A stretch of 64,000 nt of DNA from Lineus longissimus (GCF_910592395.1 NC_088308.1:12603001-12667000); one strand, 5' to 3'. Shown: positions 23,303-34,975, counted from the stretch's first letter. The notes: generated from the sequence alone by a model not told the origin. Program-made: numbers and translations.

Positions 23303-24095
23303 AGAGAGTACGCTCCGAACCAGGATGCATTAACCGACTGTGGACATCTTCCATCACCAACCTAGACATGTGCCCAGAGGCGGGAAGTAACACAGGGTGG
23401 ATCTGGTCATAAGGTAGGCTCGCTTTTCTAAGTCGACCGCCTACTCGGACTACTCCATCTTTAACGAAGGGAGCAAGATCGGGACATCTTGCTTCCCAAT
23501 TTCCCAGGTCTCTTTGAGTTTGAACAATCCAATAGTTCTCTGCTGCTCTAATCTCTTCTGGTACAAGTGTGCCCTCTCTTGACTCAGCTCGATCCTGTAT
23601 TCTACACTTCAAGTTGTGGACAAACCGAAGACAGAGTGCGGTTACTCTCAAAAGCTTTCCCCATGTCGAAAACTTCTGGCATACAATCGGCGACACAACT
23701 TTCATTGCTGCGCAGACTGGCTTTGGCTTCTTTCTTTCCTTGTCTTCTGCAGGTGCTGAGATCTCCGCCTTTGATGGCCAATCCTCCTTTGGACTCAGAA
23801 GAAAGGAAGGTCCACTCATCCAACGTCCGACCATTTCTGAAGCTTTCAGTCCACGAGACAGGTCATCAGCAGGGTTTTGTTCTGTTGGGACGTGATTCCA
23901 AAGCTCTGGATCCCGTGTCGATTGTATTTCAGCCACTCGCACTCCAACAAATGGCTTTAAATCGATGGAATTGGATTTAATCCAGTGAAGAACTATCTTC
24001 GAGTCTGACCCGAGGTGAACTTCTGGCTTTTCGCGGAGCTCAGTGTGAATCGTCTTTGCTGGACGAGAAGTGACTAACGTGGCCATCAGTTCCAA
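23295..24095 (-). pseudogene. BEL/Pao RNase H and integrase N-terminal region
   Basis: The frame encodes GSDSKIVLHWIKSNS and NHVPTEQNPADDLSRG, hallmarks of the RNase H domain in BEL Pol, then a connection domain (VVRVGGRLRKASLPYDQIHP) and the HxxxH-type start of the integrase zinc finger (HSRLMHPG). It overlaps the next integrase frame at 23302-23295 with a frame change. Confidence 0.88.
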
Positions 24096-25108
24096 TCTTG
24101 AAAAAGTGGATTAACGCAGAGGGGCAACGCGTGCCCTTGTGGCGTAGAGGCGGATGCTTGTAGGACCAGTGAGAGTATTCCAACGCGTGTATGCCACGGC
24201 GCCATATGCTGTCGAGCTTGCATCTCCAAATACGTGCAACTCTGATGATCCACCAATTGCATCTTTCGGCTTTACGCATCTTGGTAGTTGTACTTTCTCA
24301 AGCTCCTTGAAGTCTTGGAACAGTTTTGTCCATAGTTCTGTGTAGTCCGGGGGTACTTCATCATCCCATTCTAAGTTATCTAACCTCCAAATGGCTTGCA
24401 TCGCAACTTTGGCTCTTATGGTTATAGGTGTTGCCAGCCCAAGGGGATCAAAGAGCATCGTTTCGTGAATGTCTGCATCTGCTTCTCTTTCACTTTGAAC
24501 GTTATCACATCTGCCTCTGGGTCCCATAAAACTCCAAGTGTCTTGACGTCCTCTCCACTGAGATTGATGTTTGGAGCAGACTGTTGGTCATTACTCGTTG
24601 TCTTCTGAACAGATGACGGGGCAGAGCAGTACCATTCTTTCACCTTGAATTTCCCATCATTCAAGCTCTCGTCTATGTCCATCATTCGCGTGGTGGCATC
24701 TTCAGTGGATGGGCAGGAGTGAATCAGATCATCCATGTATCGATCATTTCGCAGAATCCAGGCGGCCTCGGGATGAATGCACTGGAACTTCTCGGCAATC
24801 TCTAGTATAACGAAGCTCGCCATGTCAGGCGATGGCTTATCACCGAAAGTGACTCGAGTCATACGATAGACATCTGGCTCCCTCGTACTATCCAAGTTCC
24901 TCCACAGAAAGCGATGTACCTCTGTGTCCTCAGGTTTCAGTTTCACTTGAAGGAACATTTTAGAAATGTCACCCACGATTGCGATAAGATCCTCGCGGAA
25001 ACGTATGAGAACACCCAGTAGATTCCCCATCAAATTTGGTCCTTTGAGGAGGAAAGAATTAAACGAAACACCTTTGAAGACGCAGGCGGGATCGAAGATT
25101 ACACGCAA
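24040..25108 (-). pseudogene. BEL/Pao reverse transcriptase
   Basis: Frame 25108-24422 carries RVIFDPA, SFNSFLLKGP, IVGDISKMFLQVKL with a catalytic Asp, and DRYMDDLIHSCP with the YMDD active site. The continuation (24527-24111, shifted by one frame) carries DPLGLATPITIRAK and ELHVFGDASSTAYGAVAY, leading into RNase H. These blocks in this spacing are specific to BEL/Pao Pol. A frameshift near 24430-24500 and a change near 24100 break the gene. Confidence 0.92.
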
Positions 25109-25177
25109 CGGAGTACTTATTTTCTCAGGTCTGTAGATTCCATGATGAGGCAGGTAATAGGTAGGTCCAGTAACTGG

Positions 25178-25975
25178 TTAATCTTGATCGACCTGGACGG
25201 CCCATCCATTCTCTAGGTATTGAGAAATGACTTTGTCATACATGGCAGCCTTCTCTGGAGTCTTGGACAGACTTCTTTCCAATGAGGCGAGACGTTTTTC
25301 AGCTAGGACATGGTTATCTGGCAAGAGTGAAGGATCCTTCTTCCAAGGTAAACCAATGACGTAGCGGTCACCACCTTTATGGCAAGAGCGAGCAAACATG
25401 TCCATGGCCTTCTTGTCCTCTCTAGACATTATATCCTCCGGGCAATCACAATTGGTGCTCTGACACCTATCGTTTCAAGGTTGTACAATCGACTCAGGGT
25501 TCTCCTTCCTCACAAAACTGATGGACGTAATGGAGTCGACAGAGTTATCTGGACCGATAACAAACCATCCTAGCATGGTCCTCTTTCCAACTGGCTCAAA
25601 CGGTAATCCTTGTCTGATCTCCTGTTCTACGTGTAAATGGCTGTAGTGTATTCCAAGGATGAGGTCAACTGGGCCTGCTTTGTGAGTGAACTTTAGATCC
25701 GAGAGATGACTGAACGAGGATAACCATGGTCGGTCTAGTGGAGGAATGCTGACAATCGTGCGATCTATCTCGTGAGCTTCTATTTCATGCTCCTCACCTC
25801 CTGTCAATGGTGCAATCCAAAACTTTAGACGTCGGCTGTTGGTCTGGTTGAGCTGGTCTCCTCCCACAACAGAAATCTCAAGTCCCTCTTTCTTGCCCTG
25901 CAGTCCCAAAGCCTTGGTGAAGTCCTTCCGAATGATGGTGGTAGCTGCTCCACTGTCAATCCACTCCACTGTCAA
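25178..25975 (-). pseudogene. BEL/Pao aspartic protease and RT N-terminal region
   Basis: Frame 25975-25475 starts WIDSGAATTIIRKDF with the DSG active-site triad of retropepsin-like proteases (DUF1758 type). It continues through VDLILGIHYSHLH and LGWFVIGPDNS, then ends. Frame 25429-25178 (SREDKKAMDMF..., RYVIGLPWKKDPSLLPDNH) is the linker normally just before the RT. The start methionine at 25975 is not a true start; a 12-bp direct repeat at 25948-25959 and 25964-25975 marks an apparent internal deletion joining gag to protease. Confidence 0.88.
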
Positions 25976-26138
25976 CTATCTGACGGAGGCTTTCGGAAGC
26001 ATTTACATCGGCGAGGTAATTTATGCGGTTGAGCGTAGCTAAGCAGTTGACAATGTCAAGCGAAAAGTCGCAAATAGCTTCACGATCAAGAACTTTGGGC
26101 CCCTTTACAAGCCTGTCAATGCAACCACGGGCAATTAT
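25976..26138 (-). pseudogene. BEL/Pao gag, inner piece after Harbinger 2
   Basis: Read on the minus strand, the frame gives ARGCIDRLVKGPKVL and FSLDIVNCLATLNRINYLAD, typical of the DUF1759 gag region downstream of the capsid-like part. It lacks zinc knuckles before the protease. It is the continuation of the gag piece at 30180-30460 across Harbinger element 2. Confidence 0.75.
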
Positions 26139-26325
26139 ACTCTTGGGCTGGTATGCACCAGCTAGGATGAACCTCAGATTAGGCTTAAACTAGGCTTAAG
26201 TATGGTTTAAAAAAATAATTCGTATGCACCAACAAAGATTAACTGTTATCCAGGGTTTAAACCAAAGATTATTTTAAACCTACCGAGGGGCAGGTTTAAG
26301 TTTAGATTAAGTCATTTTTGAAGAA

Positions 26326-28316
26326 GTGGCTGAACTGAAAAGATGGACTGGATTGACGCTCTTGAACAAGTCGACCATTTTGAATGGCCTGAATGGTCGA
26401 GATAGGAGCAATCCGATGGAGGAATTTAGAGATGGTGAATTCCACAAGAGATATCGCTTCACCAAGGAGAACGTTTTGATAATTTTGGGTTGGATAGAGG
26501 AAGATATTGCGCCCAACTCTACCAGAAAATGCTGCTGTATCACCAATTAACCGGCTTTTACTCACTCTGCGATTTTACGCCACCGGTAATTTCCAGATGA
26601 CCGATGGAGATCTTGCAGGTGTTCACCAGACTACAGTCAGCCGCAAGGAGGATACTGCGGTGACGTCATATCACGTGATCACACCTATATTACTGATCGC
26701 GATGGCCAATCAGATTCAGTCTACTGACAGCACCAGCACTGAACACATCTCCACGTCTCACTGTCTGGTGCGCTCCTGTACACAAAAACACCAATAGACA
26801 TGAAATATTGCACTACCTAGTATGGATTCTTCCTGTGTAAAATAAAATTTACAGAGGAGATTAACTTCCACAAATAAAAAAGACGTTTGGCGTGGCCAAA
26901 GTGCGGAAATAATGTCTCCGCCAAAATACACTACGAAATACACTAGGTAATGCACTACGCGATACACGGTAGAGATGCAGTTGAGTTTGTTATTGTTTTG
27001 ACTTAGAATCCCGCCCATATCATAATATATTCATGTATTCATGAAGTATGAACCCATTTCTGTCCCATACAACTCTAAGAACAGTCAATTTCTCCTAAAA
27101 TCATCACAGAAACCGCGATAGCCGCAGGAAGATTTCGTTCTAGTGTCCGAAAATGCATGATCTTACAGGGGCGCTAACTCGACAAATAGAGGGGATCAAT
27201 GGGGATCTATGCGAGTTTTAGGTCCTACAGGTCTCGAACTTGTAAAATCTGTAAACATGCCTCCAAATCCCATTATGATAATGAAGAGATTGCCCCATAT
27301 CTGGGAGACTGTTTTGAAACCATTGCTAATTTTGGAAGATCGGTGCCCGGCTATTTGGTTTTGAAAACCCTATTTTTCCCCATCAAAACAGCACTTTTCA
27401 TTTTCCAAATGATAACTGATTGTCTGAAGACTTATTTCATAGCAGAAAAGTACTAATAACTCTGATTTGATACGAAAAATCTAACTTTATTTGATGACTT
27501 GATTTTCTCTTGGCCGTGGATCGAGTTTGTTTACAATATGCAGCGCCATCTTGGAAAAGCTGTGACGTCACCGCGGTATCATCCTTGAGTCAGCCGCATA
27601 GTGAAACAGGTGTCCCAAGCAATTGCTCGCCAGAGGAAACGTTTCATTAAATTTCCTGAAGGCGATCAACAACGTGTTACTATGATATTGCTGGGTTCCC
27701 TGGAATCATTGGGTCGATTGATGGGTCGCATGTTCGAATTTCCTGTCCCGGTGGTGATGATGCAGAGCTGTACAGAAATCGCAAGAGGTGGTTCTCCATA
27801 AATGTGCAAGGAGTAAGCGGGCCAAATTTGCAATTCTACAATATCGTTGCACGCTGGCCTGGATCGACACACGATTCGAGGATTTTCGAAAACTGTACCC
27901 TTTTTGGTAGAATGGAGAGGGACGAAGTAAATGGTCTTTTGCTAGGTGACTCTGGCTATGCATGTCTGAGTTTTTTTATGACACCCTACGGCAACCCAGA
28001 TGACAATCCCAAACGAAGGTACAACACAGCTCATCGGAGAACATGTTCAACAGTGGAAAGAATGTTTGGAGTGTGGAAAAAACGTTTCCCCTCTCTGAAA
28101 GCTGGGCTTAGAATCAAGTTACTGAGAGCACTTACTGTCATCATAGCTACAGCAGTCCTTCATAATGCAGCCATCAAATTAAATGATCCAATGCCAGATG
28201 ACGAAGACCTCCTCCTCCCAGATGATAATGTTGATGCCGATCCGCCAGCATTCCAAGGAAACCCTGCTGGCAATGCAGTCCGACAACACATCACAGACGA
28301 GTACTTCACTAACTAG
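26326..28316 (+). pseudogene. Harbinger 2 transposase, two frameshifts and an insertion
   Basis: Pieces 26326-26515 (N-terminal region with EFRDGEFHKRYRFTKENV), 26515-26643 (LLTLRFYATGNFQ and the helix-turn-helix VHQTTVSR), 27597-27670 (VKQVSQAIA, IKFPEG) and 27678-28316 form one HARBI1-like protein. Catalytic Asp lies in SIDGSHV (27720-27722), the second in LLLGDSGYAC, and Glu in TVERMFGVWKKRF. Frameshifts fall near 26515 and 27665-27680. The 944-bp insertion at 26644-27587 interrupts the helix-turn-helix region. The order of damage cannot be told. Confidence 0.9.
26644..27587. mobile_element. 944-bp non-autonomous TIR element with 9-bp duplications
   Basis: Exact 9-bp duplications AGTCAGCCG lie at 26635-26643 and 27588-27596. 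The 25-bp terminal inverted repeats start CAAGGAGGATACTGCGGTGA on the left and CAAGGATGATACCGCGGTGA on the right (23 of 25 positions match) and end in TGACGTCA. Removing the element and one duplication rejoins the host transposase frame. No coding sequence was recognised inside. A 9-bp duplication suggests MULE-, Merlin- or P-like transposition; the superfamily is undetermined. Confidence 0.9.
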
Positions 28317-28649
28317 AACATCCGGTAGGTGCTTTGTTATATTTATTCAGGATCATGGTTTGCACTTTTTCTACTACAATGACAGAAAGCACTATTTTGA
28401 ATGCTACCATATACGTGCACTAATAGCCTTTCGAAAGGAAAGCAGAATTTAAGGTCGTTTGCAATAGACCTCAGTTGCAGGTATAACTATTTTCTTCAAA
28501 CGGTAACTTGCATAGAAATTACATTCAGAACCATCATCATGGTACAGAATACCTATATGCTACAACAAACTCAACAAATTAAACAGAGCTTGAATTATTG
28601 TACCTATTTCAAGTGTCTGTTCGAGTGCCATCCAATAGCGTCTTACATT

Positions 28650-29800
28650 TTAAAGGCTAGTATATATTTTGCTAATGCTTAGATCAATCGGGTCTGGTTC
28701 AGGGATGCTATCGACACTGGGGGGATGTGTACCTCTATTAAGTAAAGAAAGTTGCTGGTGCAAAACCTGCATCTTCAGCTGGTGTTCTTCCTTGGACTGC
28801 TCTATTTGGAGGTTAATCAACTTTATCTTCAGGTCATGTTCCTTCTGGGACATGGTAAGGATCTCACCATGAGCCTCTCCTACGGGAACTTGTTTTCCTG
28901 GACTCTGCTGTTCATTCTTTTGACGGGGTGCCTTTCGTTTTGCAGATGCTGTTGACTTTGATGCTATGGTTGCCCTTGGGAAGAAGAGTGGCTGTTGTCT
29001 TTTGTCATTTGCCCTGCTGGCTGAACAGTGGCCTTCGTTGTTTGATGACCGAGATTTCTTTGAGTGACCTTCGTCACTTGATCTGCCATGTTTACCTTGA
29101 AAAAGAATGAACTGTTGTAGCTACATGTGTGTTGTTGTCATACTAGGGTGAATTGCCCATTCCAGTTCCACGCTTATAACCATCTTAAACTGTTTTTGTT
29201 TTGTTTTGTCAATAACAAGACATTTGCAACTTTTCAATCAAAATTGGAACATTTGTAACCTGGAAATAAAATGAATGTAAGGATAAAAACAGAGTGAAGT
29301 GCTAAACGTATTCATATCTACCCTCAAATATGTAAGATCTTGCATCATCATCGTCATTTGCATCGTCATCCGACATCTGCATGAGGCCATCATCAGTCGT
29401 GGCATCATCATCGAATGGATTATCCAACGAATTGATCTGGCCCGGGATCATTGAAGCAATACGCTGAGTTATTTGCGATGTTTCTTTTCCTGGGGTGCCG
29501 CCGCCCGTTTTTTCTTCACCTCACCTGACGTTTTTCAGAGGCAATCTCCTTTTTGGCTTTTATCTTTGAATTTTTCCATTGCAGTTTCAGCTGTTTACAG
29601 TCGCGTTGATGGACGCCTTTCTCTGCGTTGAACTGTTTTGTTATTTCGGCCCAACACTGATCTTTCCTGGCATTAATACCGCTGCTATTGCGCTTATCCT
29701 CCAACACATGTTTCTTTTTATCAACTAGGTCCAATAGGATGGCCTTTTCTACATCTATAAAGTTCTTGTTTCTTTTTCCTGATATGCTGCAGTACTGTAC
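28650..29800 (-). CDS. Harbinger 2 Myb/SANT-like companion protein, exons
   Basis: The minus strand from about 29775 to 29516 encodes a trihelix/NAIF1-type domain: KNFIDVEKAILLDLVDKKKH, then CWAEITKQFNAEKG and CKQLKLQWKNSKIKAKKE. A distal exon at 28850-28650 encodes a coiled coil (HDLKIKLINLQIEQSKEEHQ, LKMQVLHQQLSLL) and a short acidic tail. The middle part (about 29400-28860) includes acidic and serine-rich sequence with splice-like borders I cannot resolve. The layout mirrors Harbinger 1, convergent with the transposase. Confidence 0.7.
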
Positions 29801-30179
29801 ACTTCACCGTATGACGATGTATACACCACTATACTAGTCGCACCATAATGCCAGAGCTCATTACAATGGGATCGTGTCCTCAGCATGTTACCTATCCCGA
29901 CAGTGATAGCCATTAATGTTATGACATCGCTTCAACAATGAATAAACCATGGATCACTTAATCTCTGGTTTAACTAGGGTGGTGCAGGTTCAAGTTCAGA
30001 TGATTTTATCCAGGCTTAATCCACGATTGGTAAATCTAGGCTTAAGCCAAATTTTAATCCAATCTGGTGCATACCAGCCATAGAGCCAAATTGCTCTTTT
30101 TACATTTTTAAGGCTGTGTGGTACATCATATCACTTGTGCCTAGCCCTACATTAGCTCGTTCAGCTTCATCAGTTAAAT

Positions 30180-31166
30180 GCATTCTAAGCTGCATCATAC
30201 GAGATCGTCAGTGAGATGCCTTTTATGATGAATATGGATCTTGAATGAGTCAATGAAATCGACATAGCTCAGTGAGTTACCATTAAACTTGCTAAGCTGA
30301 AGAGTGGGTACATCTCTACTTGCGTCTAGTCTATACAGGGCATCAGCGACAGTCACTTCACTTGAACTGATAGGAAAGCTAGTTTCCTGAAACTCGATCA
30401 ATTGATCAATCCATGAATCAAATGCATGGTGTGGGCCTAACATAGAAATATTGGACCTACTAATAATAATAATAATAATGAAGTTTTTGTATAGCGCTTT
30501 TCCATGGATTTGGTCCGTGCTCAAGGCGCTCCCTCTCCGTGATACCAGTGCTAGAATCAATGTTCACAATATTCACAATGTCATTTGATATGTTTGAATC
30601 AACATTTTCAAGACTTGTACTTGTAGTTGCATCACTAACCACATCACTGCCCTGGACAATCGGGCTATCACGTCTTGCATCTTGGACCGCAACTTTTGCA
30701 ATCTGGTCACCGGTATTGGTTTCTGCTGACCGTTCCTCTGTGACTGGCTGTGTGACCTGGTGAACGCTGGGTGATGAACATACATAGTTTTCAGTCTTTT
30801 CTACAAAGTCATAAAACGTATCCGTTATCTGTTCTTCCCAATCACTCAATCTATCCTCGTCGACTCCGGGATAGGAAAACATATCTGCATTCACAGAGCA
30901 GACCTCGGTAAATTCCTGCTTCAGGACTACCATCTCTTTTTCTAATCTTGACTTAGAAATATCATTATCTGATATCTCGCAGACAGCCTGTTTATAGTTC
31001 TGGTGACCTTACCGCGCAAGACCTTACGTCTGGCCTGAAGATCCTCTAGGGCAGCTCTGGGAGCTCTCTTGGCACATGCTTCGTCTCCTGTGGCACATTC
31101 ATTGCCTCCATTGCTTTCTGGACAAGCCACCTCATCAACACCGTCGACACCCATTGTTGCATCCAC
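30180..31166 (-). pseudogene. BEL/Pao gag, N-terminal piece, interrupted
   Basis: Frames 31166-30942, 30933-30541 and 30465-30195 form the N-terminal gag. RRKVLRGKVTRTINRL is the usual opening helix; an acidic/serine-rich linker follows; VPTLQLSKFNGNSLSYVDFI is the DUF1759 signature. A frame change lies near 30935. An ~80-bp insertion at about 30460-30540 begins with a TTA microsatellite on this strand. The gene then ends at Harbinger 2 (30079). Confidence 0.85.
30460..30540 (+). repeat. Short repeat with (AAT)n end, SINE-tail-like
   Basis: CTAATAATAATAATAATAAT is followed by GAAGTTTTTGTATAGCGCTT and GCTCAAGGCGCT. The AGCGCTTTT...AAGGCGCT layout is seen widely at 3' ends of animal short interspersed elements. 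No tRNA-like head is present here. It splits the BEL gag frame. Confidence 0.5.
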
Positions 31167-31225
31167 CTTCCTTCAGACCATTGTGGCGAATGGGAATTTG
31201 GACGTACGAAACAAGTTGCGTCGTT

Positions 31226-32480
31226 ATTGATAAAAGTACCGGACTTGGAAACTTACCGCTGATCATCAGTGTTGCAGATCTGAAGCACATGTATCCGGAT
31301 CGCTTTGATTCTCTGGGTTGTTTTCGTGGGGAAGCTCATCTATTTGCGGACCCTAGTGTGCCGTCGCATATAGACCCACCACGTAAGGTACCAATAGCAC
31401 TTAAAGATGAGATTAAAGCTTGTCTAGATGAGATGGAGTCGCTTGGTGTGATTAGTAAAGTGAAAGAACCAACTGACTGGGTATCAAGTTTAGCACACGC
31501 TCGCAAGAGCAATGGCTTCTGCCGCTTACCATTCGGATTATCTGTGAGTCAGGATTTATTTCAGCAGAAAATGGACCAGATCACAGAAGGGTGTGATGGG
31601 TCGGTCGGTATCGCAGACGATTGCACTGTGTACAGTCTTAGCAATATAAACCATGATGGAAACTTACATCAACTGATGTAAGTTGCGCGCGAAAATGGGC
31701 TAGTTTTCAATTCCGGAGAACAGAAATGCGCCGTAAAGCACCTAACATAACATTCTTTGGGGGAATCTTCAGTGATGAAGGAGTAAAACCGCATCCCTCA
31801 AAAGTAGAGGATGTGAAAAAAATGCCTGCACCAGCCAACAAAAAAGAACTGCAGGAATTCCTAGGACTGATCACCTATCTTTCGCCATTCATACCGAATT
31901 TCTCAAACAAAGCTGCAACGCTCAGAAATTTGCTGAAAATAAACATTGAATTCGCATGGGACGCGAATCATGACAAATGTTTTGCCACCCTAAAGGAGGC
32001 AATCACATTCAAATTCAACGCTTCAATATTTTGACGTAGACAAAATGCCAACACTCCAAACTGATGCTAGTCTTCGAGGGCTAGGAACCGCATTGTTACA
32101 GAACGATAAACCAATTGCATACGCTTCGAAAAGCCTATCCAGTGCTGAAAAAAACTATGCGTGTATCGAACGTGAACTGTAAGCTGTGGTATTTGGAATA
32201 CAGAGATTTCACATGTACCTCTACGGTCGTAAATTTGAGGTCATTTCAGATCATAAACCGCTCGAAATGTCAGAAACCACTCACGTGTGCACCGCCTAGA
32301 TTACAACGCATGTTACTCAAGATTCGAGGATATGATTTCGAACTGAAATATCGCCCTGGTAAAGAAATGGTTTTGCCAGATACGTTAAGTCGCTTGCCTA
32401 CGGAAAAAAACTGTCGCACGATTGATCTTGATCTGCGTGTTGATCTTGTCAATTTCAGCACACAAAACATCTCGCGCTGA
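31226..32480 (+). pseudogene. Gypsy pol: RT and RNase H, internally deleted
   Basis: The frame starting at the BEL/Gypsy junction encodes a Gypsy pre-RT region (DPSVPSHIDPPRKVPIALKD, VISKVKEPTDWVSSL). It jumps from KSNGF to CRLPFGLSVSQDLF, skipping several RT blocks, then has VGIADDCTVY in place of YMDD, a variant common in related marine Gypsy elements. 31726-32034 carries ITFFGGIFSDEGVKPHPSKV and ELQEFLGLITYLSPFIPNFS (RT thumb). 32040-32480 carries LQTDASLRGLG, SDHKPLE and YRPGKEMVLPDTLSRLP (RNase H). Frameshifts separate these. Confidence 0.92.
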
Positions 32481-32882
32481 AAGATGCCACCAACGCTGAC
32501 AGTATTTTGCAGAAGCTGTGCCAGGTGATCACTACAGGATGGCCTGAAACACAGAAGGATCTTCCCGCGGAATTAGGCCAATACTAGTCATATCGCGGTG
32601 AGCTGTCAGTAGAGGACAGGCTTGTGTTGAAAGGAAATCGGATAGTGATTCCAAAATCACAACATATGTAATCCTACAACAACTTCATTATGCACACCGA
32701 GGCATTCAGAAAACTGTTAGTTGTTAGCTAAAGGCACGGTATTTTGGCCTAACATGAACAATGACATAGAAAAGCTGATAAGACGCGTGCAATGAAAACC
32801 AACCAATGCAGAGACATGAAACTCTACGTCAACATGACGTCCCAAGCAAGTCATGGGAAAAGGTAGCAGCAAATCTGTTCCA
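32480..32882 (+). pseudogene. Gypsy integrase N-terminal region, degraded
   Basis: Fragments such as LQQLHYAHRGIQK (HxxxH-type zinc finger region) and WEKVAANLF (start of the integrase core) are recognisable across multiple frame changes. The region stops at the T-run where the family A element is inserted at 32883. Confidence 0.7.
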
Positions 32883-34975
32883 TTTTTAGCTCAGCTGACA
32901 AAGTCAGCTGAGCTTGTCAAACAAGCTGCTCAGTGGCGTCCGTCTGTCAGTCCGTCCGTCCGTCCGTCCGTCCGTCCGTCCGTCCGTCCGTCCGTCCGTT
33001 AAACCCATGGTGCACATTTTGTAACCGTAAGACCTAGAGACTTCAATTTTGCATTTCTGGATACTTCTGGTCAAACTCTACTTTCAAAACAAAATTTGTC
33101 GCCATTCGACCTACTTCCTGCGAGTGAGAGCGCATGAAGGAAACTGGCCTATATCGGCCTAGGAGCAGCAGAATTAGTCGAAATATGCTTTAATATTAAG
33201 ATAAAATTCTTGAAAAACTATTTTATTGAGAAAAAGTTCAAAATTTTAACAGGAGAGGGGGCTACCTGCCTTTTAATTATTTCTGCTGATTCAAATTCCC
33301 GCCCGATGACGTCAGCCATCAATGAAGTCTCCTATTTGCCAGTTCTCAAAACATGGCAGCTACACAGAAAAGCAGCAGTAGCTCCAGGAATAAGTCACTG
33401 TTCACTTCAGCTTCGTAATCGATTGTACCCCCACTTTATTGTGTTTTGTGTGGTGTTCCTTTTCAATCAACGATGTGAGGCCTTATTATGTTGGTTTTAA
33501 TTGAGAAGGTGCATTTTAGCGGCCTACGAAATACCGAAGCGGAGACAAAATGGCGGCATGTTGTTTACTCGATCCATGTGCAATAATCTTGGAGCTCAAT
33601 GACACTCAGCTCGATAACGATGGCCCGCTACCTGGCTACGGGCTAGTACTACGGTAGTCTGGTAGGCGATATTATCACCAGTTCGTTTCAGTGGTAGTCG
33701 TAAGGTCTTTAGGGACTACTTTCAGAAATTAGTTCTTGAAAATTTGGCCACATTTCTGTGATAACGATATCGGAAGTGCATGCTCTGTTATTCGCGATGA
33801 CATCGCCGATGTATTTTGAAGTGGAGAATTCCCACAGTATGTGCAGTGAATCGGCATGATTCTGTTCGCCTATTAAGTTTTAGTTCTACGATTCTTTCAT
33901 GAGTAAAAAGTAGACATTCTAAGCAATACAATAATGTCACTCCCATAAAAATTGATTGGAAATTGAGGGAGCTACGGCACTCTCTTCGGCAACTGACAGC
34001 GCTGAAAAAATACATTGCATACTGTACAATACCACTAGCGTAGGGAATCACCAGAAATGACGTCATCGCTGGTCTAAATAGAAAACTACGGTGGCGCAGT
34101 AGAGCACAAGAAAAGGTTTAGCATTAACTTCGTCATGCAAGCTTCAGCAACTAAACGATTTCTCATGAATGATTTACTAGATCATCATCAGCTTGTTTCC
34201 CCTGATAGATAAAAAAATGATTTACAATTTCCACCAAAGTTTTCTATTTTGTGTATAGTCACATGTTATTTAACTGGCAAGGAGCCAAGCAGACTATCAA
34301 AACTTACTATTGTTCAATAAAACATAATTTTCTTAACTCTGTCATATTTTTCACTTTCATACTAAACAACGCAGGTTTCCCTTCATGACCCAAGAATAAT
34401 TCTTTAGACATTTTTAATGACTCGGAATCCATGCACTCTGATTCTCCATAAATGGATGTATGGTTTGACCAATTCTTGCATGACATGTCCACCAAACAAA
34501 ATGTGAATGCAGTCCGGCAAAGAGGAACAACCAACCATTCACTTCGACTTTTAAAGGCTACATGGTTCCAAGAAAATACATTTATACTACCAAGTAAAAG
34601 GTTCATCCTACATTTTCGTTCATATGTAGTCTAGCATTTACTTGTTTTGGTAGCAAATACTGATTTCTAAATATCCTTTGCTTTCACAAGAACTAAACTA
34701 TTCCAATTTTTGAAGCATACTAAATACTTCAAAATCTGGAGCAAAAGCTTATGCTAGTTTTTATTCATATGGCCCATCAACAGGTGCATACCATAAACCA
34801 TGAGAATGTTCCAACAGTGGCATAATTATGTCAACCAAAAACATTGGTACCGTAGTGAACGCAAAAGGATATCAAATACCATGGAGCATGCCATTTTCAT
34901 GCATAATGAACTAAACACCTGGAAGATATTAATGATATTAACTCAGCTGAGCGCCAGGCCCTTGGGCCTCTTGTT
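32883..34975 (+). mobile_element. Family A HINE-like element, copy 4, inside Gypsy integrase
   Basis: Left end CATTTTTAGCTCAGCTGACA with palindrome partner GTCAGCTGAGCT, then a run of GTCCGTCC repeats (about 32945-33000). Right end CAGCTGAGCGCCAGGCCCTT, hairpin, then CTCTTGTT before ACAATGCGC. The integrase frame reads up to CATTTT and resumes at TACAATGCGCAATGG, so the inferred empty site is a run of five Ts. No ordinary duplication is present. No coding sequence recognised. Confidence 0.78.
32940..33000 (+). repeat. (GTCC)n microsatellite
   Basis: About 13 near-perfect GTCC tetranucleotide units lie in the 5' part of the family A element, in the same relative place as CCTTCCATCC runs in other copies. 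Confidence 0.9.

Larger units (their letters stand above)
26146..30079 (+). mobile_element. PIF/Harbinger DNA transposon 2, 3.93 kb, within BEL gag
   Basis: The ends GGCTGGTATGCACCAG and inverse CTGGTGCATACCAGCC bound the element. Both subterminal regions carry AGGCTTAA/TTAAGCCT repeats. It holds a + strand transposase and - strand Myb/coiled-coil exons like Harbinger 1, but from a different family. BEL gag flanks it on both sides. A clean 3-bp duplication is not visible (TTG versus ATA), so one edge may have mutated. A further element is inserted at 26644-27587. Confidence 0.9.
21763..31225 (-). mobile_element. BEL/Pao LTR retrotransposon, minus strand, 5' LTR truncated
   Basis: The 3' LTR is 21763-22280. 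Pol runs from 25975 down to 22361 with protease, RT, RNase H and integrase. Gag is 31166-30180 plus 26138-25976, split by Harbinger element 2. Only the last ~44 bp of the 5' LTR remain (31182-31225), matching 21763-21806. Beyond that the sequence switches to Gypsy pol. The order protease-RT-RNase H-integrase and a DUF1759-type gag identify BEL/Pao. All ORFs are broken. Confidence 0.92.

Noticed and set aside
25839-26042. Plus-strand frames opposite BEL pol and Harbinger genes (for example 23567-23980, 19107-19592 on -)
   Set aside because: They are antisense shadows of recognised transposon proteins.
31076-31681. Single 201-codon frame across the BEL/Gypsy junction
   Set aside because: Its first part is antisense BEL gag and LTR and its second part is Gypsy pol with an internal deletion; it is a junction artefact rather than one gene.
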